IMG/VR virus record: IMGVR_UViG_3300044691_000537
Location: 1-36,870 of that record
Strand: one strand, 5' to 3'
Length of the DNA: 36,870 bases
Source of the DNA: a virus
Below are positions 21,858 to 28,173 of this stretch, in pieces. The translations under genes were made by a program, and so were the position numbers. Position 1 is the stretch's first letter. The number at the start of each line of letters is the position of its first letter. The notes beneath the pieces are model-generated. The model worked only from the letters and a program-made list of their open reading frames with translations. It did no database searches and was not told where the DNA came from.

Positions 21858-22106
21858 ATGGCCACCAAGCTTAATACCACCAACCAACTGGTTCGCGAGT
21901 TCGCTAGGGTTCTTTCGGCTCCGCAAACAATGGAGCAAACCGCCCTCAATCACGCAGCCGACGAACTTCATTACCAACGAAGCCAGAAGGCCCGCAATGA
22001 TCTGGCCACCGATATTGCACGACGTGATCGCCTTACGATTAAACAGGGTCATTCGCTAAAGTGCGGGATCTTGAAGTGCCATCCAGAGTGCACGGTATCC
22101 AAATGA
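21858..22106 (+). CDS. Hypothetical protein, 82 aa
   Basis: The ATG at 21858 follows GGAGTTGAGCAG and lies downstream of a promoter; the upstream extension of the frame is the promoter itself. The product is helical (MATKLNTTNQLVREFARVLS...HAADELHYQRSQKARNDLAT) with a C-terminal KCGILKCHPEC cluster that could bind a metal. The function is unknown. Confidence 0.55.
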   Translation: MATKLNTTNQLVREFARVLSAPQTMEQTALNHAADELHYQRSQKARNDLATDIARRDRLTIKQGHSLKCGILKCHPECTVSK

Positions 22107-22312
22107 ATCCGAAATGGATCAAAGACAGTGATGGTGATTACACCCTCACTTCACACACCGGCCAGAGTGCTTGGATTGCCAAGTCATCCGGTAGTAGGAA
22201 TCAAAAACCTTGGAACGGTCGCGCTACCAACACGGCTGGCGAACGGGTTAGAATTTCAACGTGGACTCTTAAGGCTGCAAAGCGGGATGCCGAGAAGGCG
22301 TTAGGACTATGA
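22103..22312 (+). CDS. Hypothetical protein, 69 aa
   Basis: The ATG at 22103 overlaps the previous stop (ATGA). The product (MNPKWIKDSDGDYTLTSHTG...WTLKAAKRDAEKALGL) is a small beta-then-alpha protein. It directly precedes and overlaps the integrase gene. The function is unknown. Confidence 0.55.
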   Translation: MNPKWIKDSDGDYTLTSHTGQSAWIAKSSGSRNQKPWNGRATNTAGERVRISTWTLKAAKRDAEKALGL

Positions 22313-23370
22313 AAACCCCAAAGCACATCACCACCGACGTAGGGCCGGACAAAAAGGAGCGATTCTATTATCGCCGCCCGGGTCAGAAGAAGGTCAGGAT
22401 TCATGGTGTGCCTTTTTCTCCGTCATTCATGGCTGAGTACGAAGCGGCAATGACCGGCGTTGCTATTCGCCAGCCGCTTGTAAAAAAGGTTGGCACGTTC
22501 GAATGGCTGTGCGAAAAGTATTTCACGTCCAACGATTTTAGAGAGCTTGACGACGAAGGCTCAAAGCCAATTCGCCGCAATGGGCTTTTGAAGATTTGTC
22601 GTGAACCGGTGAAAGAAAATAGCACCATTACATTTGGCGAAGTTCCGATTCCATCGTTCAACAAAAAGGCTGTTATTGCCATTCGCGACCGTGCGGCTAA
22701 TCGGGGCACGGTCGGAACTGCCAACGACTGGTTAAAGTCAGTTCGCGCCGTATTCAAATGGGCTGCTGATGCCGATGAAATTGATTCGGACCCAGCTAGA
22801 GATGTACATTACATCAATTCGAATTCACGCGGCTTTCATTCGTGGTCAATTGAGGAAGTGGAGACGTTCGAAGCCAAACACCCTATTGGCAGCAAGGAAC
22901 GGCTGGCAATGGGATTGCTTCTGTTTTTGGGGCAACGTGCATCTGATGCGATCCGTGTTGGACCTAACACAGTTAAGAACGGGTGGATTGTTTTCACCCA
23001 GCACAAGAACCGCAACCGCAAGCCGGTTGATATGGAAATACCGATTCGGCCGGAACTGCAGGCGTTGATTGATGCGACTCCGATCGGGAAGGAAACTTTC
23101 CTCGTGAACAGCCTTGGCAGGCCGTACAGCCGCCGTGGGTTTACCGATTGGTTCGGCAAGGCATGCGAAGCGGCAGGCGTTCCCGGCCGCTCACACGGGC
23201 TTCGCAAGGCGGCAGCGGCACGCTTGGCAGAGCTAGGCGCGACTGAGAAAGAGATAATGAGCATCACGGGCCATACTACATCCAAGGAAATCAAGCGGTA
23301 CACGGAAGCCGCCGACAAACGGAAGCTTGCGGTGAATGCTACGGCGCTTAGCGCTAGGAAGGTGGGGTGA
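22309..23370 (+). CDS. int: Tyrosine recombinase (phage integrase)
   Basis: The 353-residue protein has all catalytic residues of the family: Arg210 (FLGQRASDAIR), Lys233 in TQHKNRNRKPV, His296 and Arg299 (HGLRKAAAARLAE), His322 (ITGHTT) and Tyr331 (EIKRYTEAAD). The N-terminal part contains an arm/core-binding segment (GTVGTANDWLKSVRAVFKWA). It integrates and, with the small excisionase upstream, excises the phage genome. The attachment site is not identified; the non-coding region from 25.1 kb is one candidate. Confidence 0.93.
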   Translation: MKTPKHITTDVGPDKKERFYYRRPGQKKVRIHGVPFSPSFMAEYEAAMTGVAIRQPLVKKVGTFEWLCEKYFTSNDFRELDDEGSKPIRRNGLLKICREPVKENSTITFGEVPIPSFNKKAVIAIRDRAANRGTVGTANDWLKSVRAVFKWAADADEIDSDPARDVHYINSNSRGFHSWSIEEVETFEAKHPIGSKERLAMGLLLFLGQRASDAIRVGPNTVKNGWIVFTQHKNRNRKPVDMEIPIRPELQALIDATPIGKETFLVNSLGRPYSRRGFTDWFGKACEAAGVPGRSHGLRKAAAARLAELGATEKEIMSITGHTTSKEIKRYTEAADKRKLAVNATALSARKVG

Positions 23371-23546
23371 TGAAACGGTTTTGGTGGTTCTGGTATTGGT
23401 CATTCACCGGTAAGGCTCATCCTGAACACGTGAAGGCTTGCAAGGTCTGCGGCGGGGAGTGTGGCCAGTGCGGCGGATACGCCGAACCGTCGTACATATG
23501 GAACGGCACGAGATACGTTCGAAACCCGGATTTTAAGGTAAGGTAA
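23370..23546 (+). CDS. Small zinc-finger-like protein, 58 aa
   Basis: The ATG at 23370 overlaps the integrase stop. After a Trp/Phe-rich start (MKRFWWFWYWSFTGKAHPEH) comes a compact CKVCGGECGQCGG cluster, able to hold zinc. The function is unknown. Confidence 0.55.
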   Translation: MKRFWWFWYWSFTGKAHPEHVKACKVCGGECGQCGGYAEPSYIWNGTRYVRNPDFKVR

Positions 23547-23933
23547 ATGTTCAACGAAGATCAGCGTAGCTATATGAAATACCTCGCCACCGTTCCGGCT
23601 TCGAAGAAATGCTATTGCGCTTGGTACATGGCCGATGAATGCCCGAATTGCAAAGGGCGCGGAACGCTTGAAGATCGTTTGAAGGTTCAGTGTCCCGCCT
23701 GCCACAACTACCCGCACCTTGGCGGCAAGCCGACGATTACGCACAATATCAAATGCTCTACGCCGGATTGGCAACCAACCCCGCTAGCGCGGTATTATGG
23801 CGCAAACGCCACAAGCCTTGTATTAGGATCGCCAGCGCAACAAAGTGGCGCGAATGGCATTCGATCTCCCCGATTTCTGGACGACTGTGGGCATTGGCCT
23901 CGCATTGCTGTCTCTCGTACCGGGGATGACTAG
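23547..23933 (+). CDS. Zinc-ribbon protein (DnaJ central-domain-like), 128 aa
   Basis: The ATG directly follows the previous stop. The N-terminal part carries CYCAWYMADECPNCKGRG and VQCPACHNYPH, close to the CxxCxGxG repeats of DnaJ zinc domains. The last 60 residues look unstructured and overlap the start of the next gene, so the natural end could have been altered by a frameshift. The function is unknown. Confidence 0.5.
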   Translation: MFNEDQRSYMKYLATVPASKKCYCAWYMADECPNCKGRGTLEDRLKVQCPACHNYPHLGGKPTITHNIKCSTPDWQPTPLARYYGANATSLVLGSPAQQSGANGIRSPRFLDDCGHWPRIAVSRTGDD

Positions 23934-24612
23934 CGTGCCGAGTGCGAGCCATATAGAATTTAAAGTCTCGCGGTTTTGCGTTTTGGCGGCCGCGACCTTA
24001 TTTTTATTCAAATTAGCGCTTTGGGGGTCTGAAAGCTTGACCATAACGCGCCTCGCCTTAGTGGCGGTATTTGGGGCCTTGATTGCGGTTTCCGCAGCTT
24101 ATGCGCTTCATTGGATCAATAGGAAGGAAGAGGCGACCATCCCTGCGCTAACTCCTGTTGCGCAAGATTCGAAAGAAATCGCCCCCAAGATTACAGATGA
24201 CAAAAAACAGACTGCCATTGCCGCCCCGATACCGGTTGAGACGCATGAACAACAAGCCCCAGCGCGGAGAGGGCCTACTTTAGAAGCTACGAATGGCTCA
24301 AGGATTGATGCAACCGGAGCAATAATTCCGGGAGACTTGCCCTTTCAATTTGGCAAGGCGGACGGCGGTTCGGTTATCGATATGCCCGGAACGGTTGTCA
24401 CGCGTCGGGAGGACGGGTCTATTACTATTGAGCCCGGCAAAATACCAGTCAACCGAACCTTTCCACCCCCGACAGGTGAATTTTCAAATCTTTCTAACGA
24501 TGAAATGAGAGAGCGGGCTCTGGCCACGGCCATCAGCGTTGCCCGGGGTGGCAACGTGGGGAGGAGGATAGCTCCGCAGGATGTACAAATCAAGATACCG
24601 AAGGGGAAGTGA
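23854..24612 (+). CDS. Rhizobiales-type membrane protein with periplasmic tail
   Basis: The ATG at 23854 (GTG at 23845 possible) gives 252 residues. Three hydrophobic spans lie in the first 110 residues. A Pro/Ala linker follows, then a conserved region GSRIDATGAIIPGDLPFQFG with GGSVIDMPGTVVTRREDGSI. I recall the same region in many Rhizobiales chromosomal and phage proteins of unknown function. It probably sits in the inner membrane with a soluble C-terminal domain. Confidence 0.65.
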   Translation: MAFDLPDFWTTVGIGLALLSLVPGMTSVPSASHIEFKVSRFCVLAAATLFLFKLALWGSESLTITRLALVAVFGALIAVSAAYALHWINRKEEATIPALTPVAQDSKEIAPKITDDKKQTAIAAPIPVETHEQQAPARRGPTLEATNGSRIDATGAIIPGDLPFQFGKADGGSVIDMPGTVVTRREDGSITIEPGKIPVNRTFPPPTGEFSNLSNDEMRERALATAISVARGGNVGRRIAPQDVQIKIPKGK

Positions 24613-24788
24613 TGCCAAAACGAATTCCAATTACCACGGCCAAGGCCGTTGCCGAAAAGCACGACCTTTCGCAGGTTCTGCTTATTGGATGGGATGGTGA
24701 GCGCGTTCACGTCGTCACATACGGCAAGACCAAAGCAGACTGCGAATCGGCGGCAAAGGTCTCATCCGTAATTTTGTTCAGGAATTAG
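24612..24788 (+). CDS. Small hypothetical protein, 58 aa
   Basis: The ATG at 24612 overlaps the previous stop (TGATG). The product (MPKRIPITTAKAVAEKHDLS...GWDGERVHVVTYGKTKADCE) is a compact alpha/beta protein resembling small phage proteins with a QVLLIGWDG motif. The function is unknown. Confidence 0.58.
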   Translation: MPKRIPITTAKAVAEKHDLSQVLLIGWDGERVHVVTYGKTKADCESAAKVSSVILFRN

Positions 24789-24848
24789 ACCGCTTCGCCA
24801 ACGGCACAAAACCGGCCTAAACCGCTAACAAACCTGTCCCGAGGGAAA
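24788..24848 (+). repeat. Partial duplicate of the next gene's 3' end
   Basis: GACCGCTTCG followed by AACGGCACAAAACCGGCCTA and an AACCTGTCC string occurs here. The corresponding order (GACCGCTTCG ... ACAAAACCGGCCTA ... AACCTGTCC) recurs at the end of the following gene (from about 25070 to 25147). The shared tail suggests a deleted tandem copy. No gene is encoded in this 60-base gap. Confidence 0.5.
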
Positions 24849-25139
24849 ATGATGAAGCTACCCGTAGAATTCTATCCCTCGCACGTTCAGCTAGAAATTG
24901 ATTCTAGCCGAACCGTTGGAATTTATGAAGTCGGATCGAAGGAAGTTATGGGTTGGGTAATCGGCCCGGCTGATGAAATAGACCTATCTGCCTCATACAC
25001 ATTCGAAGCCGAAGTTGATGGGGACTGGTACCGGTGGGTAGGTCAACGGGCTATCCTCGAAAGCCCTGACCGCTTCGTTTTCAGGCTTCGAAACGGCCAG
25101 CCCTTCAAGGCAAACAAAACCGGCCTAAAACCGGAATAA
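24849..25139 (+). CDS. Hypothetical protein, 96 aa
   Basis: The ATG follows GAGGGAAA. The product is beta-rich and acidic (VEFYPSHVQLEIDSSRTVGI, then FEAEVDGDWYRWVGQ). It is the last gene before the large non-coding region. No family is recognised. Confidence 0.58.
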   Translation: MMKLPVEFYPSHVQLEIDSSRTVGIYEVGSKEVMGWVIGPADEIDLSASYTFEAEVDGDWYRWVGQRAILESPDRFVFRLRNGQPFKANKTGLKPE

Positions 25140-25142
25140 ACC

Positions 25143-25364
25143 TGTCCAACTTTCCCGTAGCCTTGGACAAAAACGCCGAATTTTCCAATGATTTCACACC
25201 GCCATACCCCACTTCCTATACCGGCATGGTGTAGGATTCCGAAAAATAGTGTCATGTTTTCAAGTAGTTAGACGATTTTTCTGTCCAAGAGATTTCTAGG
25301 CCGTTCTATGAAAGTAAAAGACTATTGGTTTTATTGTCCAAAATTTTTTCACAAGAATGTCCAA
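25143..25364. repeat. TGTCCAA iteron-like motif cluster
   Basis: Direct copies of TGTCCAA lie at 25143-25149, 25282-25288, 25335-25341 and 25358-25364, with an inverted copy TTGGACA at 25163-25169. Five copies of a seven-base word in about 220 AT-rich bases is far above chance. Such clusters are typical of initiator-binding iterons or integrase/Xis arm sites. Confidence 0.6.
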
Positions 25365-25498
25365 GCTTTTTAGATCGCCTACACAGGGAATCCCTTTACC
25401 CCGCAGCGCAACGTGGCTAATCTTCCTCCCGCGTCTCTTGGCTTCAAATCCACGAACGCCTTTAGGCGGCAAAGATCAGACCGGCCATTTCTGCCGGG

Positions 25499-25749
25499 CG
25501 GCCCCACGAATAACCGTTAGTAGCAGCGCGGGGCCGCACCCTGCGTGGCGGGAATAATGGGGGTCAGCAATCTTTGCTGCTGAATTTGAACCGCCCGGCA
25601 CCAACCGGGCTCGTACAGAGGCCCGCCAGCCGGACCTAGCCAAGTAGCGGCTAGGCCGGAATAATGCACCCTGAGCCACGGCTGGCCGGTTTGAGATAGG
25701 GCCTAAAGCTACAGCCGTATTGGATAAACCTGCCCGGTTTTGAACCGGG
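25499..25749. repeat. Array of strong hairpins
   Basis: Perfect or near-perfect stems follow each other: CGGCCCC/GGGGCCG (25499-25505 with 25530-25536), CAGCAA-TCT-TTGCTG (25565-25579), GCCCGG-CACCAA-CCGGGC (25593-25610), CCGGaCCTAGCC/GGCTAGGCCGG (25630-25659) and CCCGGTT-TTG-AACCGGG (25733-25749). The string GGAATAATG occurs twice, each time after a GC-rich hairpin. The density suggests a folded RNA or a protein-organised DNA site. Confidence 0.65.
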
Positions 25750-26083
25750 TGGCCGATGTCACTTGCCGATGACCCCGATCGCTGACAATCCCAGATGTAA
25801 CCGAGCGGCTACACTGCCCGTGGATCATATGGAAGTAGCCCCACTATCGTAGGGGCGCACGGTCAGATCAGAAAAATCGAACTTGCGTTGTAAACCTATC
25901 CCACAGAAACGGTGACCGCTATTGGGCGTCCACAAGACGGTATTCATTCGATGGGGTAAAACTTTCTTCTGACTGCCAACGTTTTTCATGAACCGGCCCA
26001 CCTTTTGCTGGGGCATCTCGCTTGTATCCAAGCCGGGACAGCTTAGTCAACCTGTAGCCGCTCCGTATCCCCAAAATAAGCGT

Positions 26084-26102
26084 TGTAGCTACTTGCGCTA
26101 CA
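26084..26102. promoter_or_regulatory. Repressor-type operator
   Basis: TGTAGC-TACTTGC-GCTACA is a perfect copy of the TGTAGC-N7-GCTACA palindrome found at the leftward operon promoters. A further half-site TGTAGC is at 26114-26119. A possible promoter (TTGCGC, 17 bases, TAGCTA) overlaps both, pointing to the gene at 26145. Confidence 0.68.
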
Positions 26103-26144
26103 GCGCGCGATAGTGTAGCTAAATTGGGGACAGAGGGGAATCTC

Positions 26145-26318
26145 ATGAAACAAACACCCGAACAACTGCGCCAGCACCTATTGCACAAATACGCCCACAT
26201 CGGATGTCCGGCCACTGGGTACGAGGACAATTGCGATCGGCCGGGAGCTTGTGCGGAGAATGGCCGGTGTCTCGATTTGCCGCTGCAGCCTTGGTTTGCC
26301 CCGGCGAAAGAAAATTGA
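26145..26318 (+). CDS. Small Cys-containing protein, 57 aa
   Basis: The ATG at 26145 follows AGAGGGGAATCTC, the leader also used at 6206 and 32463. The product (MKQTPEQLRQHLLHKYAHIG...) has Cys in HIGCPATGYEDNCDRPG and CAENGRC, which could bind a metal. It sits alone behind a repressor-type operator. The function is unknown. Confidence 0.58.
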   Translation: MKQTPEQLRQHLLHKYAHIGCPATGYEDNCDRPGACAENGRCLDLPLQPWFAPAKEN

Positions 26319-26337
26319 AAATAGTTTGTTTTGTCTG

Positions 26338-26366
26338 TTGACTCATAGGCCCAGTGGTCCTATCAA
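26338..26366 (+). promoter_or_regulatory. TAGG/CCTA-type promoter, copy 2
   Basis: TTGACT (26338-26343), 17-base spacer, TATCAA (26361-26366). The palindrome TAGGCCC-AGT-GGTCCTA fills the spacer. GACTC (a GANTC site) overlaps the -35. A leader GGGTCATCAGAACAAAGGAA follows, shared with the copy at 27121. Confidence 0.78.
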
Positions 26367-26393
26367 GGGTCATCAGAACAAAGGAACAAGCAA

Positions 26394-26582
26394 ATGACCG
26401 TCCTCGCTGGCCACGACTACCACACCAAATCAGACGCCGCGCTGCTCTACATCATTCGCGACGCAAGCGAAGCTGCGGTGGCAATGCGCGGAGTTAGCTA
26501 TCAGGCCGAATGCAAGTATCTGGATCAGGCCAACGATGCCTGCTCAATCATGAACGCACGTAGAAGGGCGGTGGCAGCGTGA
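26394..26582 (+). CDS. Hypothetical protein, 62 aa
   Basis: The ATG follows AAGGAACAAGCAA after a conserved leader. The product is helical (HTKSDAALLYIIRDASEAAV...) and ends RRRAVAA. It is the first gene behind its own promoter. The function is unknown. Confidence 0.6.
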   Translation: MTVLAGHDYHTKSDAALLYIIRDASEAAVAMRGVSYQAECKYLDQANDACSIMNARRRAVAA

Positions 26583-26770
26583 GTGCCATCGCGGACTACA
26601 AGCCCCGCCCGACCCGATTCACTGAGTTGGGTTACACCAACTACTGCGGTATCTGGCGCATTGTGGCTATGGACACTGTCAACGTCGTTGGCCCGATCTA
26701 CCAGAGCAAAGCCGAGTTGCTGGCGGACTTGCCGCGATACGCTCGCGACTACGGCTGTGAGGGTTCGTAA
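26579..26770 (+). CDS. Hypothetical protein, 63 aa
   Basis: A GTG at 26579 overlaps the previous stop (GTGA). The product (MSAIADYKPRPTRFTELGYT...IYQSKAELLADLPRYARDYG) is a small alpha/beta protein with aromatic residues. The function is unknown. Confidence 0.55.
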   Translation: MSAIADYKPRPTRFTELGYTNYCGIWRIVAMDTVNVVGPIYQSKAELLADLPRYARDYGCEGS

Positions 26771-26771
26771 C

Positions 26772-27131
26772 ATGCCTTGGGTCGCGCCAATCATCGGCTA
26801 CAGCGACAACGTCGGGGTGCTGCGGTGCAGCCCCTGCGCCTCCGAAGATAAGAGGCAACAGCCGGTGTACGGCGATTCTTGGTTTGGCTCTGATGATGTT
26901 TGCGAAGCGTGCCAACGTCGATTCGAACACGTGCCGAGCCGGGATTATGTGCAGGTGGCTTGGGGCTTTCCGACGCCCGATATTGTTTTCAAGGAGGCCC
27001 CGCCAATGATCGACCTAACCAAAATACACCAGCAAGCCGTAACGGTCGCCAATGCGGCCTGCGGTATTTCGTGGCGATCAGCCTACAACAAAGAATTTTC
27101 GCGATTGCTGAAAATAGCCGTTGACTCATAG
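26772..27131 (+). CDS. Zinc-ribbon-like protein, 119 aa, with an internal start
   Basis: The ATG at 26772 starts two bases after the previous stop. The first half holds LRCSPCASED and DVCEACQRRFEH, a possible four-Cys zinc ribbon. An AAGGAGG directly precedes an in-frame ATG at 27006, so a 41-residue C-terminal protein (MIDLTKIHQQAVTVANAACG...) may also be made. The last codons and stop lie inside the next promoter. The function is unknown. Confidence 0.55.
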   Translation: MPWVAPIIGYSDNVGVLRCSPCASEDKRQQPVYGDSWFGSDDVCEACQRRFEHVPSRDYVQVAWGFPTPDIVFKEAPPMIDLTKIHQQAVTVANAACGISWRSAYNKEFSRLLKIAVDS

Positions 27132-27149
27132 GTCCAATGGGCCTATGAA
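27121..27149 (+). promoter_or_regulatory. TAGG/CCTA-type promoter, copy 3
   Basis: TTGACT, 17-base spacer with palindrome TAGGTCC-AAT-GGGCCTA (27129-27145), TATGAA. GACTC overlaps the -35. The following leader GGGTCATCAGAACAAAGGAG is almost the same as behind copy 2, up to the ribosome binding site. Confidence 0.8.
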
Positions 27150-27177
27150 CGGGTCATCAGAACAAAGGAGCACGGAA

Positions 27178-27432
27178 ATGACTAAGCGCCAACCCCACGA
27201 ATTTAATCGCGTCGGACAGGACACCTCGCACGCCGATGGCAAGCTCCGCGCGATGGAAGACGCCGCTCGCGCTGGCGCGAAGGGTGCCAGCAAGGTTTTC
27301 CCGGATAGCTTTGGCGGCAAGTGGCTGTCGGTTTACTGCCGCGACGGCGTCCTGAGCTACAATTGGCAGGGCGGATATCCGACGAATGATGTCTCGCGGG
27401 AAACTGCAGTATCGGTTCTGGCATTCCGATGA
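27178..27432 (+). CDS. Hypothetical protein, 84 aa
   Basis: The ATG follows AAAGGAGCACGGAA. The product begins MTKRQPHEFNRVGQDTSHAD and has a helical AMEDAARAGAKGASKVFPD segment, then a beta region with Trp. It is a soluble protein without recognised family, first in its own short transcription unit. Confidence 0.6.
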   Translation: MTKRQPHEFNRVGQDTSHADGKLRAMEDAARAGAKGASKVFPDSFGGKWLSVYCRDGVLSYNWQGGYPTNDVSRETAVSVLAFR

Positions 27433-27551
27433 AAAACCCCAACGCCAAAACACTAGACGAACTTTTCGCCAGCGAAGACCCGGCCGACTTGCCGTTGCTG
27501 GAATGGGTGCTGGCGGAAATGCGGGAGTTTTATGCTCCGGTGGTGAAGTGA
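27429..27551 (+). CDS. Small acidic protein, 40 aa
   Basis: ATGA overlap with the previous gene. The product begins MKNPNAKTLDELFASEDPAD and continues LPLLEWVLAEMREFYAPVV; it is acidic and helical. The stop overlaps the next ATG. The function is unknown. Confidence 0.5.
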   Translation: MKNPNAKTLDELFASEDPADLPLLEWVLAEMREFYAPVVK

Positions 27552-27709
27552 TGAACTACGAACGAGAAGAGGCCGCCAGAATGCAGGCAGCCACAGAAGA
27601 TATGATCAGAATGCGGTTTCAACAGTTTGGACGAAAAACGAGCCCAACTGTTGAAACCGTCCTCCGGCCGATCGAAAATAAAATAGAAATAGTTTCAGAA
27701 GGCTGTTGA
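27551..27709 (+). CDS. Small hypothetical protein, 52 aa
   Basis: TGATG overlap with the previous gene. The product begins MNYEREEAARMQAATEDMIR. Its middle is encoded over a 14-base perfect inverted repeat and its stop lies in the next promoter. It may be real or a carrier frame for that hairpin. Confidence 0.48.
   Translation: MNYEREEAARMQAATEDMIRMRFQQFGRKTSPTVETVLRPIENKIEIVSEGC
27614..27659. repeat. 14-bp perfect inverted repeat
   Basis: CGGTTTCAACAGTT (27614-27627) is the exact reverse complement of AACTGTTGAAACCG (27646-27659), with an 18-base spacer that pairs two further bases. It lies about 47 bases upstream of promoter copy 4. There is no T run on the plus strand side, so it is not a simple terminator. 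Confidence 0.85.
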
Positions 27710-27734
27710 CTCATAGGACCATTGGGCCTATCAC
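27706..27734 (+). promoter_or_regulatory. TAGG/CCTA-type promoter, copy 4
   Basis: TTGACT, 17-base spacer with TAGGACC-ATT-GGGCCTA (27714-27730), TATCAC. GACTC overlaps the -35. It drives the gene at 27781 and probably the ParB-like gene. Confidence 0.78.
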
Positions 27735-27780
27735 TGTTTCCAAGGAAGACGGCAACACACCACCAACCGGGGGAACCCAA

Positions 27781-28005
27781 ATGGCCCAACTCTTCGAAAC
27801 CACCATCACCTTCACCACCCACGAAGAGTCCGAGCAATTTTTTTCCGGCCTTGGTTATACTGCCATCCCCGTTCGTGGTCGTCGCGTTCTCGTTTCCAAC
27901 AACTGGGACGATTTCGGCAATCCCATCATGACTTTTGCACGGCAACACCTTGGCGACGTTCTCACCTATTCTCTTTCCGACGTTGCCCGTAAGGCGGTGG
28001 CGTGA
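27781..28005 (+). CDS. Hypothetical protein, 74 aa
   Basis: The ATG at 27781 is the first start after the promoter; an upstream extension of the frame would be the promoter itself. The product (MAQLFETTITFTTHEESEQF..., VRGRRVLVSNNWDDFGNP) is a small alpha/beta protein. The function is unknown. Confidence 0.58.
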   Translation: MAQLFETTITFTTHEESEQFFSGLGYTAIPVRGRRVLVSNNWDDFGNPIMTFARQHLGDVLTYSLSDVARKAVA

Positions 28006-28173
28006 ATGTGGGAAATCGTAAATGTAAATGGCTGGCGCTGGGGTAGCGAGACATACCCCAGCGAAGAGGCTGCGAAATTTGAGTTGAAAACGTTATGGCG
28101 CGGCGTCTCTGGCGTCAATTTAAAGAAATTCACCATCCAACTAGTGAAGGACTCCCCCCATGCAATTCCGTGA
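28006..28173 (+). CDS. Small hypothetical protein, 55 aa
   Basis: The ATG begins directly after the previous stop (TGAATG). The product (MWEIVNVNGWRWGSETYPSE...) resembles a small beta-alpha domain with Trp residues. It overlaps the ParB-like start by 14 bases. The function is unknown. Confidence 0.52.
   Translation: MWEIVNVNGWRWGSETYPSEEAAKFELKTLWRGVSGVNLKKFTIQLVKDSPHAIP

Larger units (their letters stand above)
25140..26083. other. Long non-coding region (about 940 bases)
   Basis: No credible coding frame is seen on either strand. The left part (25140-25375) is AT-rich with repeated TGTCCAA motifs. The middle (25457-25760) is GC-rich and packed with hairpins. The right part leads into the operator at 26084. 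It could hold an origin, an attachment site or a structured RNA. The open frames present are explained by GC-rich hairpins and lack ribosome binding sites. Confidence 0.65.

Noticed and set aside
25430-25760. tRNA remnants suggested by TTCAAATCC and GGTTCAAA strings
   Set aside because: The flanking stems needed for a T-arm and acceptor do not pair; the strings lie in simple hairpins instead.
25357-26230. Open frames in the non-coding kilobase (for example 25357-25557 plus, 25919-26230 minus)
   Set aside because: They have non-ATG or unsupported starts, no ribosome binding sites, and cross hairpins and the operator at 26084.
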